Of a stretch of 64,000 nucleotides of DNA, positions 8,116-17,159 are shown piece by piece. The translations under genes and the position numbers were made by a program. Position 1 is the first letter of the stretch; every line of letters begins with the position of its first letter. The notes under the pieces are model-generated. The model saw nothing but the letters and a program-made list of their open reading frames with translations, made no database searches and was not told the origin of the DNA. The stretch is from Plantactinospora sp040120695 (lineage in GTDB: Bacteria; Actinomycetota; Actinomycetes; Mycobacteriales; Micromonosporaceae): the NCBI RefSeq assembly GCF_040120695.1, contig NZ_JBEEAC010000029.1, positions 1 to 64,000 of the forward strand. The letters are read 5' to 3'.

Positions 8116-9381
8116 GTGGCACTGGTCGTGCAGAAATACGGCGGATCGTCGGTCGCCAACGCCGAGCGGATCAAACGGGTGGCCGAGCGGATCATCGCCG
8201 CCCGCAAGGCCGGCGACGACGTGGTGGTCGTGGTGAGCGCGATGGGCGACACCACCGACGAGCTGCTCGACCTCGCCAACCAGGTCAGTCCGCTACCGCC
8301 CGGACGCGAACTCGACATGCTGCTCACCGCCGGTGAACGCATCTCGATGGCACTGGTGGCGATGGCGATACACAACCTGGGCTACGAGGCGCGGTCCTAC
8401 ACCGGATCCCAGGCGGGCGTGCTGACCACCTCGGTGCACGGCCGGGCCCGGATCATCGACGTCACGCCCGGCCGGCTGCGCTCGGCGCTCAACGAGGGTG
8501 CGGTGGTGATCGTCGCTGGCTTCCAGGGCGTCTCCCAGGACACCAAGGACATAACGACGCTGGGTCGGGGCGGCTCGGACACCACCGCGGTGGCCCTGGC
8601 GGCGGCGCTGGAGGCGGACGTCTGCGAGATCTACACGGACGTCGACGGGATCTTCACCGCCGACCCGCGGATCGTGCCGAACGCCCGGCACATCAGGATC
8701 CTCACCTACGAGGAGATGCTCGAACTGGCCGCCTGCGGCGCGAAGGTGCTGCACCTGCGGAGCGTGGAGTACGCCCGGAGGGCCGGGTTGCCGATCCGGG
8801 TACGTTCGTCATACTCGACCAACACCGGCACGTTGGTAACCGGATCGACGGAGGACCTACCCGTGGAGCAAGCACTTATCACCGGGGTCGCCCACGACCG
8901 GAGCGAGGCGAAGATCACGGCGGTCGGCGTACCGGACGAGCCGGGAGCGGCGGCCCGGATCTTCGAGACCGTCGCGGGGGCCGAGATCAACCTCGACATG
9001 ATCGTGCAGAACGTCTCGACCGAGGGCACCGGCCGGACCGACATCTCGTTCACCCTGCCCAAGTCCGACGGACCGACCGCGATGGCGGCGCTGAGCAAGG
9101 TGCAGGAGCAGGTCAAGTTCAAGGGCCTGCTCTACGACGACCATGTCGGCAAGGTGTCGCTGATCGGCGCCGGCATGCGTTCGCACCCGGGTGTGGCGGC
9201 CAGCTTCTTCGCCGCGCTGGCCGAGGCCGGGGTGAACATCGAGATGATCTCCACGTCCGAGATCCGGGTTTCGGTCGTCTGCCGGGACACCGACCTCGAC
9301 ATCGCGGTCCGGGCCGTGCACGAGGCCTTCGACCTGGGCGGCAGCGAGGAAGCGGTGGTCTACGCCGGGACCGGGAGGTAG
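8116..9381 (+). CDS. lysC: Aspartate kinase (alpha subunit, full length)
   Basis: This enzyme phosphorylates aspartate in the first step of Lys/Thr/Met biosynthesis. The 421-residue protein has the kinase motif VQKYGGSSVANAERIKR at the N-terminus, GRGGSDTTAVALAAALEAD, and two C-terminal ACT domains (about 265-421) for feedback control. I chose GTG 8116 because AAGGAG lies 9 nt upstream and family members start here; an in-frame extension to 7957 has no family support. A TACTCT box near 7996 and a 9-bp G/C hairpin (8019-8043) suggest a roughly 110-nt leader. It forms an operon with asd (4-nt gap). Confidence 0.96.
   Translation: MALVVQKYGGSSVANAERIKRVAERIIAARKAGDDVVVVVSAMGDTTDELLDLANQVSPLPPGRELDMLLTAGERISMALVAMAIHNLGYEARSYTGSQAGVLTTSVHGRARIIDVTPGRLRSALNEGAVVIVAGFQGVSQDTKDITTLGRGGSDTTAVALAAALEADVCEIYTDVDGIFTADPRIVPNARHIRILTYEEMLELAACGAKVLHLRSVEYARRAGLPIRVRSSYSTNTGTLVTGSTEDLPVEQALITGVAHDRSEAKITAVGVPDEPGAAARIFETVAGAEINLDMIVQNVSTEGTGRTDISFTLPKSDGPTAMAALSKVQEQVKFKGLLYDDHVGKVSLIGAGMRSHPGVAASFFAALAEAGVNIEMISTSEIRVSVVCRDTDLDIAVRAVHEAFDLGGSEEAVVYAGTGR
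8863..9381 (+). other. Internal in-frame start: aspartate kinase beta subunit
   Basis: In-frame GTG 8863 is preceded by CGGAGG (8849-8854) at an 8-nt spacing. It would give a 172-residue protein covering the two ACT domains. Many actinobacterial and Bacillus aspartate kinases are alpha2-beta2 enzymes whose beta subunit is made from such an internal start. Here the internal SD is as good as that of the main gene. Confidence 0.7.
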
Positions 9382-9385
9382 TCCG

Positions 9386-10453
9386 ATGGCGACGCTCCCC
9401 ACACTCGCGGTGGTCGGGGCAACCGGTGCGGTCGGCACGGTCATGTGCGACCTGCTCTCCTCCCGGAAGAACGTCTGGGGTGAGATCCGGCTGATCGCCT
9501 CGGCGCGCTCCGCCGGGCAGACCCGGCTGTGCCGGGGCGAGGAGCTGACCGTACAGGAGTTGACCGCCGAGGCGTTCGACGGCGTGGACGTGGCCATGTT
9601 CGACGTACCGGACGAGGTCTCCGCGCGGTGGGCGCCGGTCGCGGTCTCCCGGGGCGCGGTGGCGGTGGACAACTCCGCCGCGTTCCGCGGCGACAGGGAC
9701 GTGCCGCTGGTCGTACCGGAGATCAACCCGGAGCAGGTACGCAACCGTCCCAAGGGCATCATCGCGAACGCCAACTGCACCACCCTGACGATGATCGTCG
9801 CGGTCGCGCCGCTGCACCGCGAGTACGGGCTGCGTGAGCTGGTGCTCTCGTCGTACCAGGCGGTCTCCGGGACCGGGCAGGTCGGGGTGGACACCCTGCA
9901 CGACCAGCTCTCCAAGATCGCCGGTGACCGGGTGCTCGGCTCCCGACCGGGCAACGTGCGGCAGGCAATCGGCGACGACCTCGGCCCGTTCCCGGCCCCG
10001 ATGGCGCTCAACGTGGTGCCCTGGGCCGGGTCGCTGCGGGACGGCGGCTGGTCGTCCGAGGAGCTGAAGCTGCGCAACGAGTCGCGCAAGATCCTCGGTC
10101 TGCCCGACCTGAAGGTCTCCGCCACCTGCGTACGGGTGCCGGTGGTCACCGGACACTCGGTCGCCGTACACGCGGTCTTCGGCACCGAGGTGGACGCGGA
10201 GGGCGCCCGGGAGGCGCTGCGCAACGCCCCCGGGGTGATCCTGGTCGACGACCCGGCGACCGGCGAGTTCCCGATGCCTATCGACGCGGTCGGCACCGAC
10301 CCGTCCTGGGTGGGCCGGATCCGCCGCTCGGTCGACGACCCCCGCGCCCTCGACCTCTTCGTGACCGGCGACAACCTGCGCAAGGGCGCCGCCCTGAACA
10401 CCGCGCAGATCGCCGAACTCCTCTCCGCCGAGTTCTCCGCCGCCGCCCGCTGA
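9386..10453 (+). CDS. asd: Aspartate-semialdehyde dehydrogenase
   Basis: This enzyme reduces aspartyl phosphate to aspartate semialdehyde with NADPH. The 355-residue protein has the NADP motif VVGATGAVGTVM (9-20), the catalytic Cys131 in NANCTT, and the SSYQAVSGTG segment with the substrate-binding Gln. The C-terminal part includes GHSVAVHAVF with the catalytic His. The start ATG 9386 has GGGAGG 8 nt upstream and lies 4 nt after the lysC stop, so lysC-asd is an operon supplying diaminopimelate, lysine, threonine and methionine. It is convergent with the diguanylate cyclase gene, with only 9 bp between them and no obvious terminator. Confidence 0.97.
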   Translation: MATLPTLAVVGATGAVGTVMCDLLSSRKNVWGEIRLIASARSAGQTRLCRGEELTVQELTAEAFDGVDVAMFDVPDEVSARWAPVAVSRGAVAVDNSAAFRGDRDVPLVVPEINPEQVRNRPKGIIANANCTTLTMIVAVAPLHREYGLRELVLSSYQAVSGTGQVGVDTLHDQLSKIAGDRVLGSRPGNVRQAIGDDLGPFPAPMALNVVPWAGSLRDGGWSSEELKLRNESRKILGLPDLKVSATCVRVPVVTGHSVAVHAVFGTEVDAEGAREALRNAPGVILVDDPATGEFPMPIDAVGTDPSWVGRIRRSVDDPRALDLFVTGDNLRKGAALNTAQIAELLSAEFSAAAR

Positions 10454-10462
10454 GCGGCGGTG

Positions 10463-11935
10463 TCAGACACCGGCCAGGCGTACGCCGTCGCGGCCGTTCC
10501 GTTTGACGCCGTAGAGGGCCTCGTCGGCGCGGCGCAGGGTCAGGTCGGGTGGCTCGCCGTACCGCTGCACGGCCACCCCGATGCTGACCGTCCGGCCGGT
10601 ACCCCGGGCCGCCTCCACCAGGCGTTGGGCGATCCCGACCGCCTCCTCCGGGCGGAGCACCTCGATCACGGCCACGAACTCGTCACCGCCGATCCGGTAC
10701 AGCTCGTCGCCGTGCCGCAGCGCGCCTTCGAGGGCCCGGGCGAGATCGACCAGTACCTGGTCGCCGACCTGGTGGCCGTAGGTGTCGTTGACGGTCTTGA
10801 AGTTGTCGACGTCGATCGCGAGCAGCGCCGTCCGGCCCGGGTGCGACCCGGCGATCCGCTCGCCGAACGACCCCTGGTGCCGCAGCCCGGTCAGCGGGTC
10901 GGAGCTGGCCCGCTCGCGCAACCGCGCCAACCCGTTCAGGCGTTCCAGGCAGATCCACGACTGGGCGCCGAGCAGCTCGATCAGGTTGACGGTGGTCGGG
11001 TCGGGGCGCAGCGTACGGGTGTCGCCGACCAGCAGCACCCCGCAGAACTCGGTGGGGCCGAGCGGTACCGAGATCAGGGTGCGTAGCCCGGCGGCGATCA
11101 GCACGTCCTGGTCCGGCGTGGTCGGGTGGTTTCCCTCGCCGAGCGTGTAGGAGGCACCGTAGGTGTGCGCGTGCGCCCGGAGCCGTTCCAGCACCGGTCG
11201 GCCGGCGCCGGCCAGCGCGGCATGCACCCGGGACTCGAGAGCGTCGGGTACCAGGTCCGGCGTCGCCACCCGAGGCCCGGCCGGCCCGTCCAGCACGAAG
11301 ACCGCCGAGCTGAGCCCGGAGACGTCCCGGGCCGCGGAGACGGCGGCGGTCATCAGCTCGGCCTCGGTGGCGGCGGAGGTCAGCGCGGAGGCGTGCCGGA
11401 GCAGCTTCTCGCTCCGGGTCTCGGCGGGCGGGCCGCCGAGCTGCCCGATCCTGCCGCCGAGCAGGGCGGCGACCTGCTCGGCGGTGCGCCGCCAGGCGTC
11501 CAGGTCGACGTCGACGGTCGGCCACTCCAGATCCAGTACCCCGATCGGCTGCCCCGCCCGGTCGAGGATCGGGGCGCAGATCTCCGCCCGTACGTCGGGT
11601 CGCAGCGGCACGTAGTCGGGTTCGTTCGTCACCTCTGGCACGGTTTCGGTCTTGCCGGAGGCGTACACCCGGCCGACCGTTCCGGTGTCGGTCGGTACCG
11701 AGGCGAAGACCTGCCACGATCCGGTCGCGGCGACACAGCGGAGCCGGTCGCGGACCCAGAGCAGCACCGCGATCCGTCCCGGCATGTGCTTGCCCAGCGT
11801 GACCACCGTCACCTGAGCCGCCTCGACGGCGGTGGACGCCGTGCGCAGCCGGGTGGTCACGTCGCTGACGACGCGGGAGTGGTCGAGGGACACCGTTTCC
11901 GATCCGGGGAGGAGGGGTTCGAGGGGTCCGACCAA
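10463..11935 (-). CDS. GAF-domain diguanylate cyclase (GGDEF)
   Basis: The product (up to 490 residues) has an N-terminal GAF domain, a second GAF-like region and a C-terminal GGDEF domain. The GGDEF domain carries LLAIDVDNFKTVNDTYGHQVGD and an intact RIGGDEF active site, so it should make cyclic di-GMP from GTP. An I-site RxxD is not obvious five residues before GGDEF, where GDELYRIGGDEF is found. No EAL or HD-GYP domain and no membrane segment are present, so a cytosolic ligand is probably sensed. The TTG start at 11935 is supported by a TACCCT box 8 nt upstream (leaderless); GTG 11893 is an alternative. Confidence 0.88.
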   Translation of the reverse strand: MVGPLEPLLPGSETVSLDHSRVVSDVTTRLRTASTAVEAAQVTVVTLGKHMPGRIAVLLWVRDRLRCVAATGSWQVFASVPTDTGTVGRVYASGKTETVPEVTNEPDYVPLRPDVRAEICAPILDRAGQPIGVLDLEWPTVDVDLDAWRRTAEQVAALLGGRIGQLGGPPAETRSEKLLRHASALTSAATEAELMTAAVSAARDVSGLSSAVFVLDGPAGPRVATPDLVPDALESRVHAALAGAGRPVLERLRAHAHTYGASYTLGEGNHPTTPDQDVLIAAGLRTLISVPLGPTEFCGVLLVGDTRTLRPDPTTVNLIELLGAQSWICLERLNGLARLRERASSDPLTGLRHQGSFGERIAGSHPGRTALLAIDVDNFKTVNDTYGHQVGDQVLVDLARALEGALRHGDELYRIGGDEFVAVIEVLRPEEAVGIAQRLVEAARGTGRTVSIGVAVQRYGEPPDLTLRRADEALYGVKRNGRDGVRLAGV

Positions 11936-11999
11936 GATTACTCAGGGTATTGAGAATCTGCCGGGTGTGAGTGATCTCCGCCTCCCCGGACGCCTCGGA

Positions 12000-12623
12000 T
12001 CAGTTGATCAGCGCCAGGGCCGCCTCGCGGAGCGGCGCCGATGCGTTCGCCGGGGAGCCGGCGTGGAACGGCGGGTCCGGGTCGTACTCGATGGCGAGCT
12101 GGACGGCGTGCGCGGTCGGCACGTCGGTCGCCTCGGCCAGCAGGGTCAGCGCCATGTCGACGCCGGCCGAGACGCCGGCCGCGGTGATGATCCGGCCGTC
12201 CCGGACCACCCGCTCCCGGACCGGCTCGGCGTCGAAGGCCCGCAGCTGGTCGAGCCAGCCCCAGTGGCTCGTCGCCCGCCGCCCGCCCAGTAGCCCGGCC
12301 GCGCCGAGCAGGAACGAGCCGGAACAGACCGAGGTGGTCCACCGGGTGTACTGGTGGGCGAGTGCGATCCAGCCGACCAGTGCCGCGTCGGCGAGCGCGG
12401 CCCGGGTGCCGGGCCCGCCCGGTACGACGATCACGTCCGGGCGGGACAGCTCGGCGTAGCCGGCCGTGGCGGTGATCGACATCGCGCCCCGGTCGTCGAC
12501 AACCGGGCCGGGTTCGGCGGCGACCATGGTCACGGTGACGCCGGGAGCGAAGGCCAGCACCGTGTACGGCCCGACGACGTCGAGGGCGGTGAATCGCGGA
12601 TAGAGCGGGATGGCGACGTGCAT
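12000..12623 (-). CDS. DJ-1/PfpI-family protein, isonitrile hydratase-like
   Basis: The 207-residue protein is a stand-alone DJ-1/PfpI domain. The nucleophile elbow WTTSVCSGSFLLGAAGLL carries the reactive Cys, followed by GRRATSHWGWL, as in bacterial isonitrile hydratase (InhA) and related GATase1-like enzymes. FTALDVVGPYTVLAF at the N-terminus is also typical. The reaction in this organism is unproven. The start ATG 12623 has AGGAGG 8 nt upstream. The neighbour upstream on the same strand is a GlxA-type regulator that contains the same domain, so it probably controls this gene. Confidence 0.82.
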   Translation of the reverse strand: MHVAIPLYPRFTALDVVGPYTVLAFAPGVTVTMVAAEPGPVVDDRGAMSITATAGYAELSRPDVIVVPGGPGTRAALADAALVGWIALAHQYTRWTTSVCSGSFLLGAAGLLGGRRATSHWGWLDQLRAFDAEPVRERVVRDGRIITAAGVSAGVDMALTLLAEATDVPTAHAVQLAIEYDPDPPFHAGSPANASAPLREAALALIN

Positions 12624-12763
12624 GCTCGGTTCCTCCTTGACGGAACGGGCTGGATCGGCTGCGCGGTACGGCGCCCGGCAGGTGTCGGGACGTGCGGGAT
12701 CGGCTCCGGTGTCGGCGGTTGCCGGCGACTGTCGGAGATGCGGTCGGTGGATGGGCCGGCCGG

Positions 12764-13732
12764 TCAGGCCTGTTTCGACCGGAAACGGCGGCGGTAGTCG
12801 CCCGGCGCGACCCGCCAGTGCCGGCGGAATACGCGGTAGAGGGTTTCGGCGGCGCCGAGACCGGACTCCCGGGCCACCCGGTCCAGCGGATGGCCGGTGT
12901 GCTCCAGCAGCCGGCGGGCGGCGTCGGCCCGGCTGCGTTCGACGTACCGGCCCGGGGAGACGCCGGTCTGCTCGGTGAAGAGCCGGGAGAAGTGCCGCTC
13001 GCTCATTCCGGCCCGGCGGGCGAGCGCCGGCACGCTGAGATCCTCGGTCGGGTTGGCGTCGATGAAGGTCTGGAGTTCGCGCAGCGGTTCGCTGCGTGGC
13101 ACCGCCGCCCGCATCGCCGTGCTGAACTGGCTCTGGCCGCCCGGCCGGTGTAGGTAGACCACCAGGCCCCGGGCGACGTACCGGGCGAGTTCGTGCCCGT
13201 GGTCCGCGGCCACCAGCGCGAGTGCGAGGTCGATGCCGGCGGTCACCCCGGCGGAGGTCCAGACGTGTCCGTCCCGGATGTAGATCCGGTCGGCGTCCAC
13301 CTCCACCGCCGGATAGCGATCGCCCAGTTCCTGGGCGGCCAGCCAGTGTGTGGTGGCGCGCCGACCGTCGAGCAACCCGGCCTCGCCGAGCAGGAGCGCG
13401 CCGTTGCAGACCGAGCCGACCCGTTCGGCGATGCCGGCGAGTCGGCGGATCCCGGCGACCAGTTGCCGGTCGGTGAGGTGTGCCGACGCGGCGAGCCCAC
13501 CGGCGACGAGCAGCGTGTCGATCGGCCCGGTGACCTGGTCCAGGGCCAGGGGTGCCAGGGTGCTGATCCCGTTGCCCGCCGTCACCGGGCCCGGGCGTAC
13601 CGCCGCGACCTCGATCCGGTAGCCCCGGCTCTCGCCGACGATCAGGCTCGCCAGCGCGAAGACGTCGGCCGGGCCGGTGAGGTCGAGGTTCTGGAACCCC
13701 TCGTAGATCAGTGTCACCACCCGTCGCCGCAT
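12764..13732 (-). CDS. GlxA-family transcriptional regulator (DJ-1/PfpI + AraC HTH)
   Basis: The protein (322 residues from ATG 13732) has an N-terminal DJ-1/PfpI domain (about 1-185) with VGSVCNGALLLGEAGLLDGR as the Cys-containing elbow. The C-terminal AraC/XylS double HTH (about 215-320) contains LARRAGMSERHFSRLFTEQTGVSPGRYVERSR and SGLGAAETLYRVFRRHWRVAPGDYR. Such proteins are activators that may bind a small metabolite in the DJ-1 domain. GTG 13774 would add 14 polar residues; I prefer 13732 because relatives begin with the DJ-1 strand. It is followed after 140 bp by a stand-alone DJ-1 enzyme on the same strand. Confidence 0.88.
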   Translation of the reverse strand: MRRRVVTLIYEGFQNLDLTGPADVFALASLIVGESRGYRIEVAAVRPGPVTAGNGISTLAPLALDQVTGPIDTLLVAGGLAASAHLTDRQLVAGIRRLAGIAERVGSVCNGALLLGEAGLLDGRRATTHWLAAQELGDRYPAVEVDADRIYIRDGHVWTSAGVTAGIDLALALVAADHGHELARYVARGLVVYLHRPGGQSQFSTAMRAAVPRSEPLRELQTFIDANPTEDLSVPALARRAGMSERHFSRLFTEQTGVSPGRYVERSRADAARRLLEHTGHPLDRVARESGLGAAETLYRVFRRHWRVAPGDYRRRFRSKQA

Positions 13733-13970
13733 GTGTTCATGCTGCTCGCGGCGGCGCTGTGGCGTCAACGACACAGGTATTGCAGATTACGCCAGCGGAT
13801 CGGCCCGGTCGCTTCGTGCGGCCCCGAGTGGCTCGGGCCGGTCACCGGCGGCGGCCCGGCGCTCGGCCAACACGCCGAACGGACCGGGGAAGCATGCCCG
13901 GTGCTTGGCTAAGATCGTCGACAATCCACGTGATCATGATGGCGGGAAGTCGGCGGACGGAGAGCCCGAC

Positions 13971-14420
13971 ATGGCGAGGTTGCCCGACGAGGTGGTGGCC
14001 GCGATCGGCCGGATCACGATTGCCGCCGGGGACCTGGAACTCATCCTGGCCTGGATCGGCGCCGACCAGGCCGGCGGCAACGCGTTCGAGGTGCTGGCCC
14101 GGCCCGGCGAACCGGTACGCGCCGCCCGGGGCTCGGTCGAGTTCGCCACCCCGGCGTACCGGCAGGCGTACCTCCCGGTGGTCGAGATCGCCGCGAAACT
14201 GCTCGCCAAGCGACACGCGGTGGTCTCCGCGATGTGGGTCAGCGAGGCTCCGGACGAGTCCGTGCAGCGCTGGGAACTGCTGGACGACAAGACCCACGTA
14301 CGCCAGCTCGTCGACCCCCGGGCCCTGGACGAGCTGTCCCGGCAACTGCTGGAGGCGCGCAACCGGCTCGTGGCGATCGTGACCGCCCAGCTCAACAACG
14401 ACCCGGTACCCGCCTCCTGA
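13971..14420 (+). CDS. Hypothetical 149-residue protein
   Basis: ATG 13971 is preceded by GGAGA at 8 nt. The product is mostly helical: an N-terminal helix pair (PDEVVAAIGRITIAAGDLEL, ILAWIGADQ), a middle with LPVVEIAAKLLAKRHAVVSA, and a C-terminal helix LDELSRQLLEARNRLVAIV. It has no signal peptide or membrane segment. The pattern resembles proteins that monitor cell-surface or antibiotic stress, but I cannot name the family. Its stop codon abuts, in the same frame, a fragment of an acetyltransferase, which suggests that a deletion created this junction. Confidence 0.65.
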   Translation: MARLPDEVVAAIGRITIAAGDLELILAWIGADQAGGNAFEVLARPGEPVRAARGSVEFATPAYRQAYLPVVEIAAKLLAKRHAVVSAMWVSEAPDESVQRWELLDDKTHVRQLVDPRALDELSRQLLEARNRLVAIVTAQLNNDPVPAS

Positions 14421-14648
14421 CACTGGACGGAGCCGGACCGGCGCGGACAGGGAATCGGGCGGCAGGTCCTCGACCACGTGATCGGCTGGGCCCGCGAGCG
14501 TGCGCTCCGGGTCGACCTGTGGGTCGCCGACGACAATCCCGGCGCCCGGCGCCTCTACGAGTGCCACGGCTTCCGCCCGGACGGCCGGACCGAGCCGATC
14601 CGGGAGGGCAGCGAGGCCACCATGAGCCACCTGGTGCTGCCCGGCTGA
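14421..14648 (+). pseudogene. C-terminal fragment of a GNAT acetyltransferase
   Basis: Right after the TGA of the preceding gene, and in its frame, the reading continues as a typical GNAT C-terminal half of about 75 residues. It has TEPDRRGQGIGRQVLDHVI (acetyl-CoA pyrophosphate-binding motif A), then LWVADDNPGARRLYECHGF (motif B), and ends at TGA 14646-14648. The N-terminal half of the fold and any start codon with an SD are missing. The motifs are well preserved, so the truncation may be recent. It is either a pseudogene or a rare stop-codon readthrough extension of the upstream gene; the first is far more likely. Confidence 0.7.
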
Positions 14649-14964
14649 CCCGCCCCGGACGGAACATCCATTCTGGCCGGCCCCGTCCCGTTCGGGCAGA
14701 CGTGAAATCGGGCGGGTGGTCGGCCGGAGCGCGATGCCTATCCATCGTGGAACGATGGTGGTGTGTGGCGAGGTGGCTCGACGAGCGTCGATCTGGTGGT
14801 CGGGGAGGGGTCCCGAACCGGCCGGGTTAGGTTCCGGGAACCGCACCGCCCCGTCGACGCTCGGTGGTGGCTCGTCCACCTCGACCGCCGGCACGACCGA
14901 GGCCAGCTTGCGACGTTGCCGCTCGCCGCCGGTCGATCGAACCCCGTGACGGGAGGGGACCAGG
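14649..14964. other. Intergenic stretch with a small palindrome
   Basis: No convincing gene is visible in these 316 bases. CCATCGT (14742-14748) and ACGATGG (14752-14758) form a 7-bp palindrome with a 3-nt spacer that could be an operator or a weak hairpin. The 3' end carries the ribosome-binding site of the next gene. Confidence 0.4.
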
Positions 14965-16398
14965 ATGGATCTCGTGACGCAGGCCGGGCTGGACCGCGAG
15001 CAGCCGGAGCGGTCCTATGACCCGCTGGCCGCCGCCCTCGGCAACGCCTCCCTGATCGGCGTCGGCTACCTGATGCTCGGGCGGATCAGGCTGGCCGTGG
15101 CCGCGACGCTGGTCAGCGTCGTACTCGTCGCCTCCCTCGTCTGGGGTGCGCGATCGGGGTGGGCCGAGATCGTCGTACTCCTCTGGTGGGTGGCTCTGGT
15201 CGGGCACGCGTGGCTCCTGGCGGGCGGGCGGCGGCCGGGGGCCGTGCAGCGTGACCAGCGACTGGTCGCGCTCGCCGTCACGGTTCCGGTGCTGCTCGCC
15301 GTGGGGTTTCTGCGGTTCGACGCGGCGGGGATCGAGCGGACCGTCACCGAGGCCCGGGGCAGCGGCGACTGCGCCCGGGCGTTGACCGCGCTGGACCGGG
15401 TGTCGTTCGGCCACCGGGTCGCCGACGCTCCGCTGACGGTTCGTGGCGAGCGGAGTGTGGAGGCCTGTCAACGGCTGCGGGCCGCCGAGCAGCGGCTCGC
15501 CAGCGGGTTGACCGGGGACCCCGACGGGCTGAAGGCGGGCTTCGACGAACTCGGCGCGGTCCTCGTGGACCTGCCGGGTCACGAGAAGATGGTCGACGCG
15601 ACCCTGGACAGGTTCCTCGGTGAGCTGCCGACCGACGACCCGTGCCGGACCGCCACGGTCACCGACTGGCTTCGCCAGCGGCCGGCGACCAACAACGCGC
15701 TGGACCGGGCCACCGAGGTGGTGGCGCGGACCGCACCGGCGGCGCTGGTCGACTGTGCCGACGGCCTGATGGCCGGCAGCGAGTGGGAGGCGGCGCGGAC
15801 GCGCTACCAGCAGCTCCTCGACCAGTACCCCGGCCAGGAACTGAACGCCCGGGCCGTGGAGGGAGTCAAGCGGGCCGGCCTGGCCATCGAGCTGGCGAAC
15901 GTCCGCAGCCTGCTCGACGGGCCGGCCAGCAGCCGACCCGCGTACTGCACCAAGCCGGCGCCGTACAGTGCCGCCACCCCGTACACCAAGGGGAGGACCA
16001 ACCGGGCCCTGTTCTACGGCGACGACGAGTACACGAAGAAGCTTCCCGCCACCTGGCGGGCCGCCGACGTCACCGCTGCCGTGCTGATCGTCTGCGTGGG
16101 CCGAAAGGAGTATGGCACCACCGTCCGGACCTGCCCGTACGAGAACAAGATCTCCAAGCGGTTCCCGACGTACGTGGCGTTCCGCAAGATCGCGATTCCC
16201 GTGCAGGCCTACGAACTCCGGACCGGAAAGCTCGTGTTCAACAGCAAGGTGCAGATCAGCGGCGCAAGCTGCCCGAGGATCCTCAGATACACCCGCTACG
16301 GCAGCCTGATCGATCTCGGCCCGCCGTCCGAGGTGTACGTCACCGCGTCCAACGCCAACGTCCGCGCCGCCTTCCAATCGCTGATCACCCGGGGTTGA
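14965..16398 (+). CDS. Hypothetical membrane-anchored protein with a TPR-like region
   Basis: The 477-residue product has a short cytoplasmic N-terminus (with ALGNASLIGVGYLMLGR, typical of small membrane proteins) and three likely TM helices: about 25-40 to 60, 66-87 and 101-115. A long extracytoplasmic part follows. Residues 120-320 are helical and repeat-like (ARALTALDRVSFGHRVADAP, SEWEAARTRYQQLLDQYPGQ), resembling tetratricopeptide units. The C-terminal 150 residues contain six Cys and VGRKEYGTTVRTCPYENKI. A strong SD (GGGAGGGG) precedes ATG 14965. I do not recognise a named family; a cell-surface assembly or sensing role is possible but not shown. Confidence 0.72.
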   Translation: MDLVTQAGLDREQPERSYDPLAAALGNASLIGVGYLMLGRIRLAVAATLVSVVLVASLVWGARSGWAEIVVLLWWVALVGHAWLLAGGRRPGAVQRDQRLVALAVTVPVLLAVGFLRFDAAGIERTVTEARGSGDCARALTALDRVSFGHRVADAPLTVRGERSVEACQRLRAAEQRLASGLTGDPDGLKAGFDELGAVLVDLPGHEKMVDATLDRFLGELPTDDPCRTATVTDWLRQRPATNNALDRATEVVARTAPAALVDCADGLMAGSEWEAARTRYQQLLDQYPGQELNARAVEGVKRAGLAIELANVRSLLDGPASSRPAYCTKPAPYSAATPYTKGRTNRALFYGDDEYTKKLPATWRAADVTAAVLIVCVGRKEYGTTVRTCPYENKISKRFPTYVAFRKIAIPVQAYELRTGKLVFNSKVQISGASCPRILRYTRYGSLIDLGPPSEVYVTASNANVRAAFQSLITRG

Positions 16399-16442
16399 CG
16401 GCCGGCGACGGATCGGTTTTCGGAGTGGGCTGGCGGCCGGTG

Positions 16443-17102
16443 CTATCCGGCGTCCAGGCGTCTGCGGGCCAGCAGGTAGCCCTGTGAGGTCCGCTCCCGC
16501 TCGCCCTCTGCCGCGCGGACGGCCTTCACCCGGACGTCGAAACCTGCCTTGTCCAGCAGATCGGCGACCTCCTCGGGTTGTTGGCGGTAGAAGTCGAGCG
16601 AGATCGTCAGGTCGTCCACCCCGTCGTAGTGCTTAAGGTCATCACCGATCTGGAAGGCGAGCATGAGCTGCCCGCCCGGGGCCAGCGTCCGATGGAACTC
16701 CGCGAACACCTGGGGGCGGTACTCCCAGGGAACGTGGATGATCGAATAGTTGGCGAGGAGGCCGCCGAGGGAGGCATCGGGGATGTCCAGAGCCAGCATC
16801 GATCCCACCTCGAACCGCAGGCCGGGGTAGGCCTGTCGGGCGAGCGCGATCATCTCGGGGGACAGGTCGACACCGAACGCCTTGAGGTCGAGCTCGCGCA
16901 GGGCGTTCGTCAACCGACCGGGACCGCAGCCGATGTCGGCGACCGTGCTGTTGCCGGTCGCCCGGACCCACTCGGCGAAGAGGGCCAACATGGCCCGGTC
17001 CACCGGCAGATTGGCCAGGTCGCTAGCGACGACGTCGAGGTGAGCGACGGTGAGCGCGTCGTAGGACTCGCGGGTGGTGCGCAGAAACGGTGCCTCGGTC
17101 AT
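16443..17102 (-). CDS. Class I SAM-dependent methyltransferase
   Basis: The 219-residue protein has a Rossmann-type methyltransferase fold. Motif I is VADIGCGPGRLTNAL, motif II is FGVDLSPEMIALAR, and motif IV/post-I follows as LANYSIIHVPWE; LAPGGQLMLAF marks strand beta-5. The N-terminus (TTRESYDALTVAHLD) is typical of the methyltransf_25/11 group. The acceptor substrate is unknown. I chose ATG 17102 because AGGG lies 9 nt upstream; the longer frame to 17135 adds 11 residues without SD support. The membrane-protein gene begins 58 bp upstream of it on the same strand. Confidence 0.85.
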   Translation of the reverse strand: MTEAPFLRTTRESYDALTVAHLDVVASDLANLPVDRAMLALFAEWVRATGNSTVADIGCGPGRLTNALRELDLKAFGVDLSPEMIALARQAYPGLRFEVGSMLALDIPDASLGGLLANYSIIHVPWEYRPQVFAEFHRTLAPGGQLMLAFQIGDDLKHYDGVDDLTISLDFYRQQPEEVADLLDKAGFDVRVKAVRAAEGERERTSQGYLLARRRLDAG

Positions 17103-17159
17103 GGGCGGCAACCCTAGTACGGCTGAGGCCACCATCTCGTCCGCTGACCGGCGATGTGA

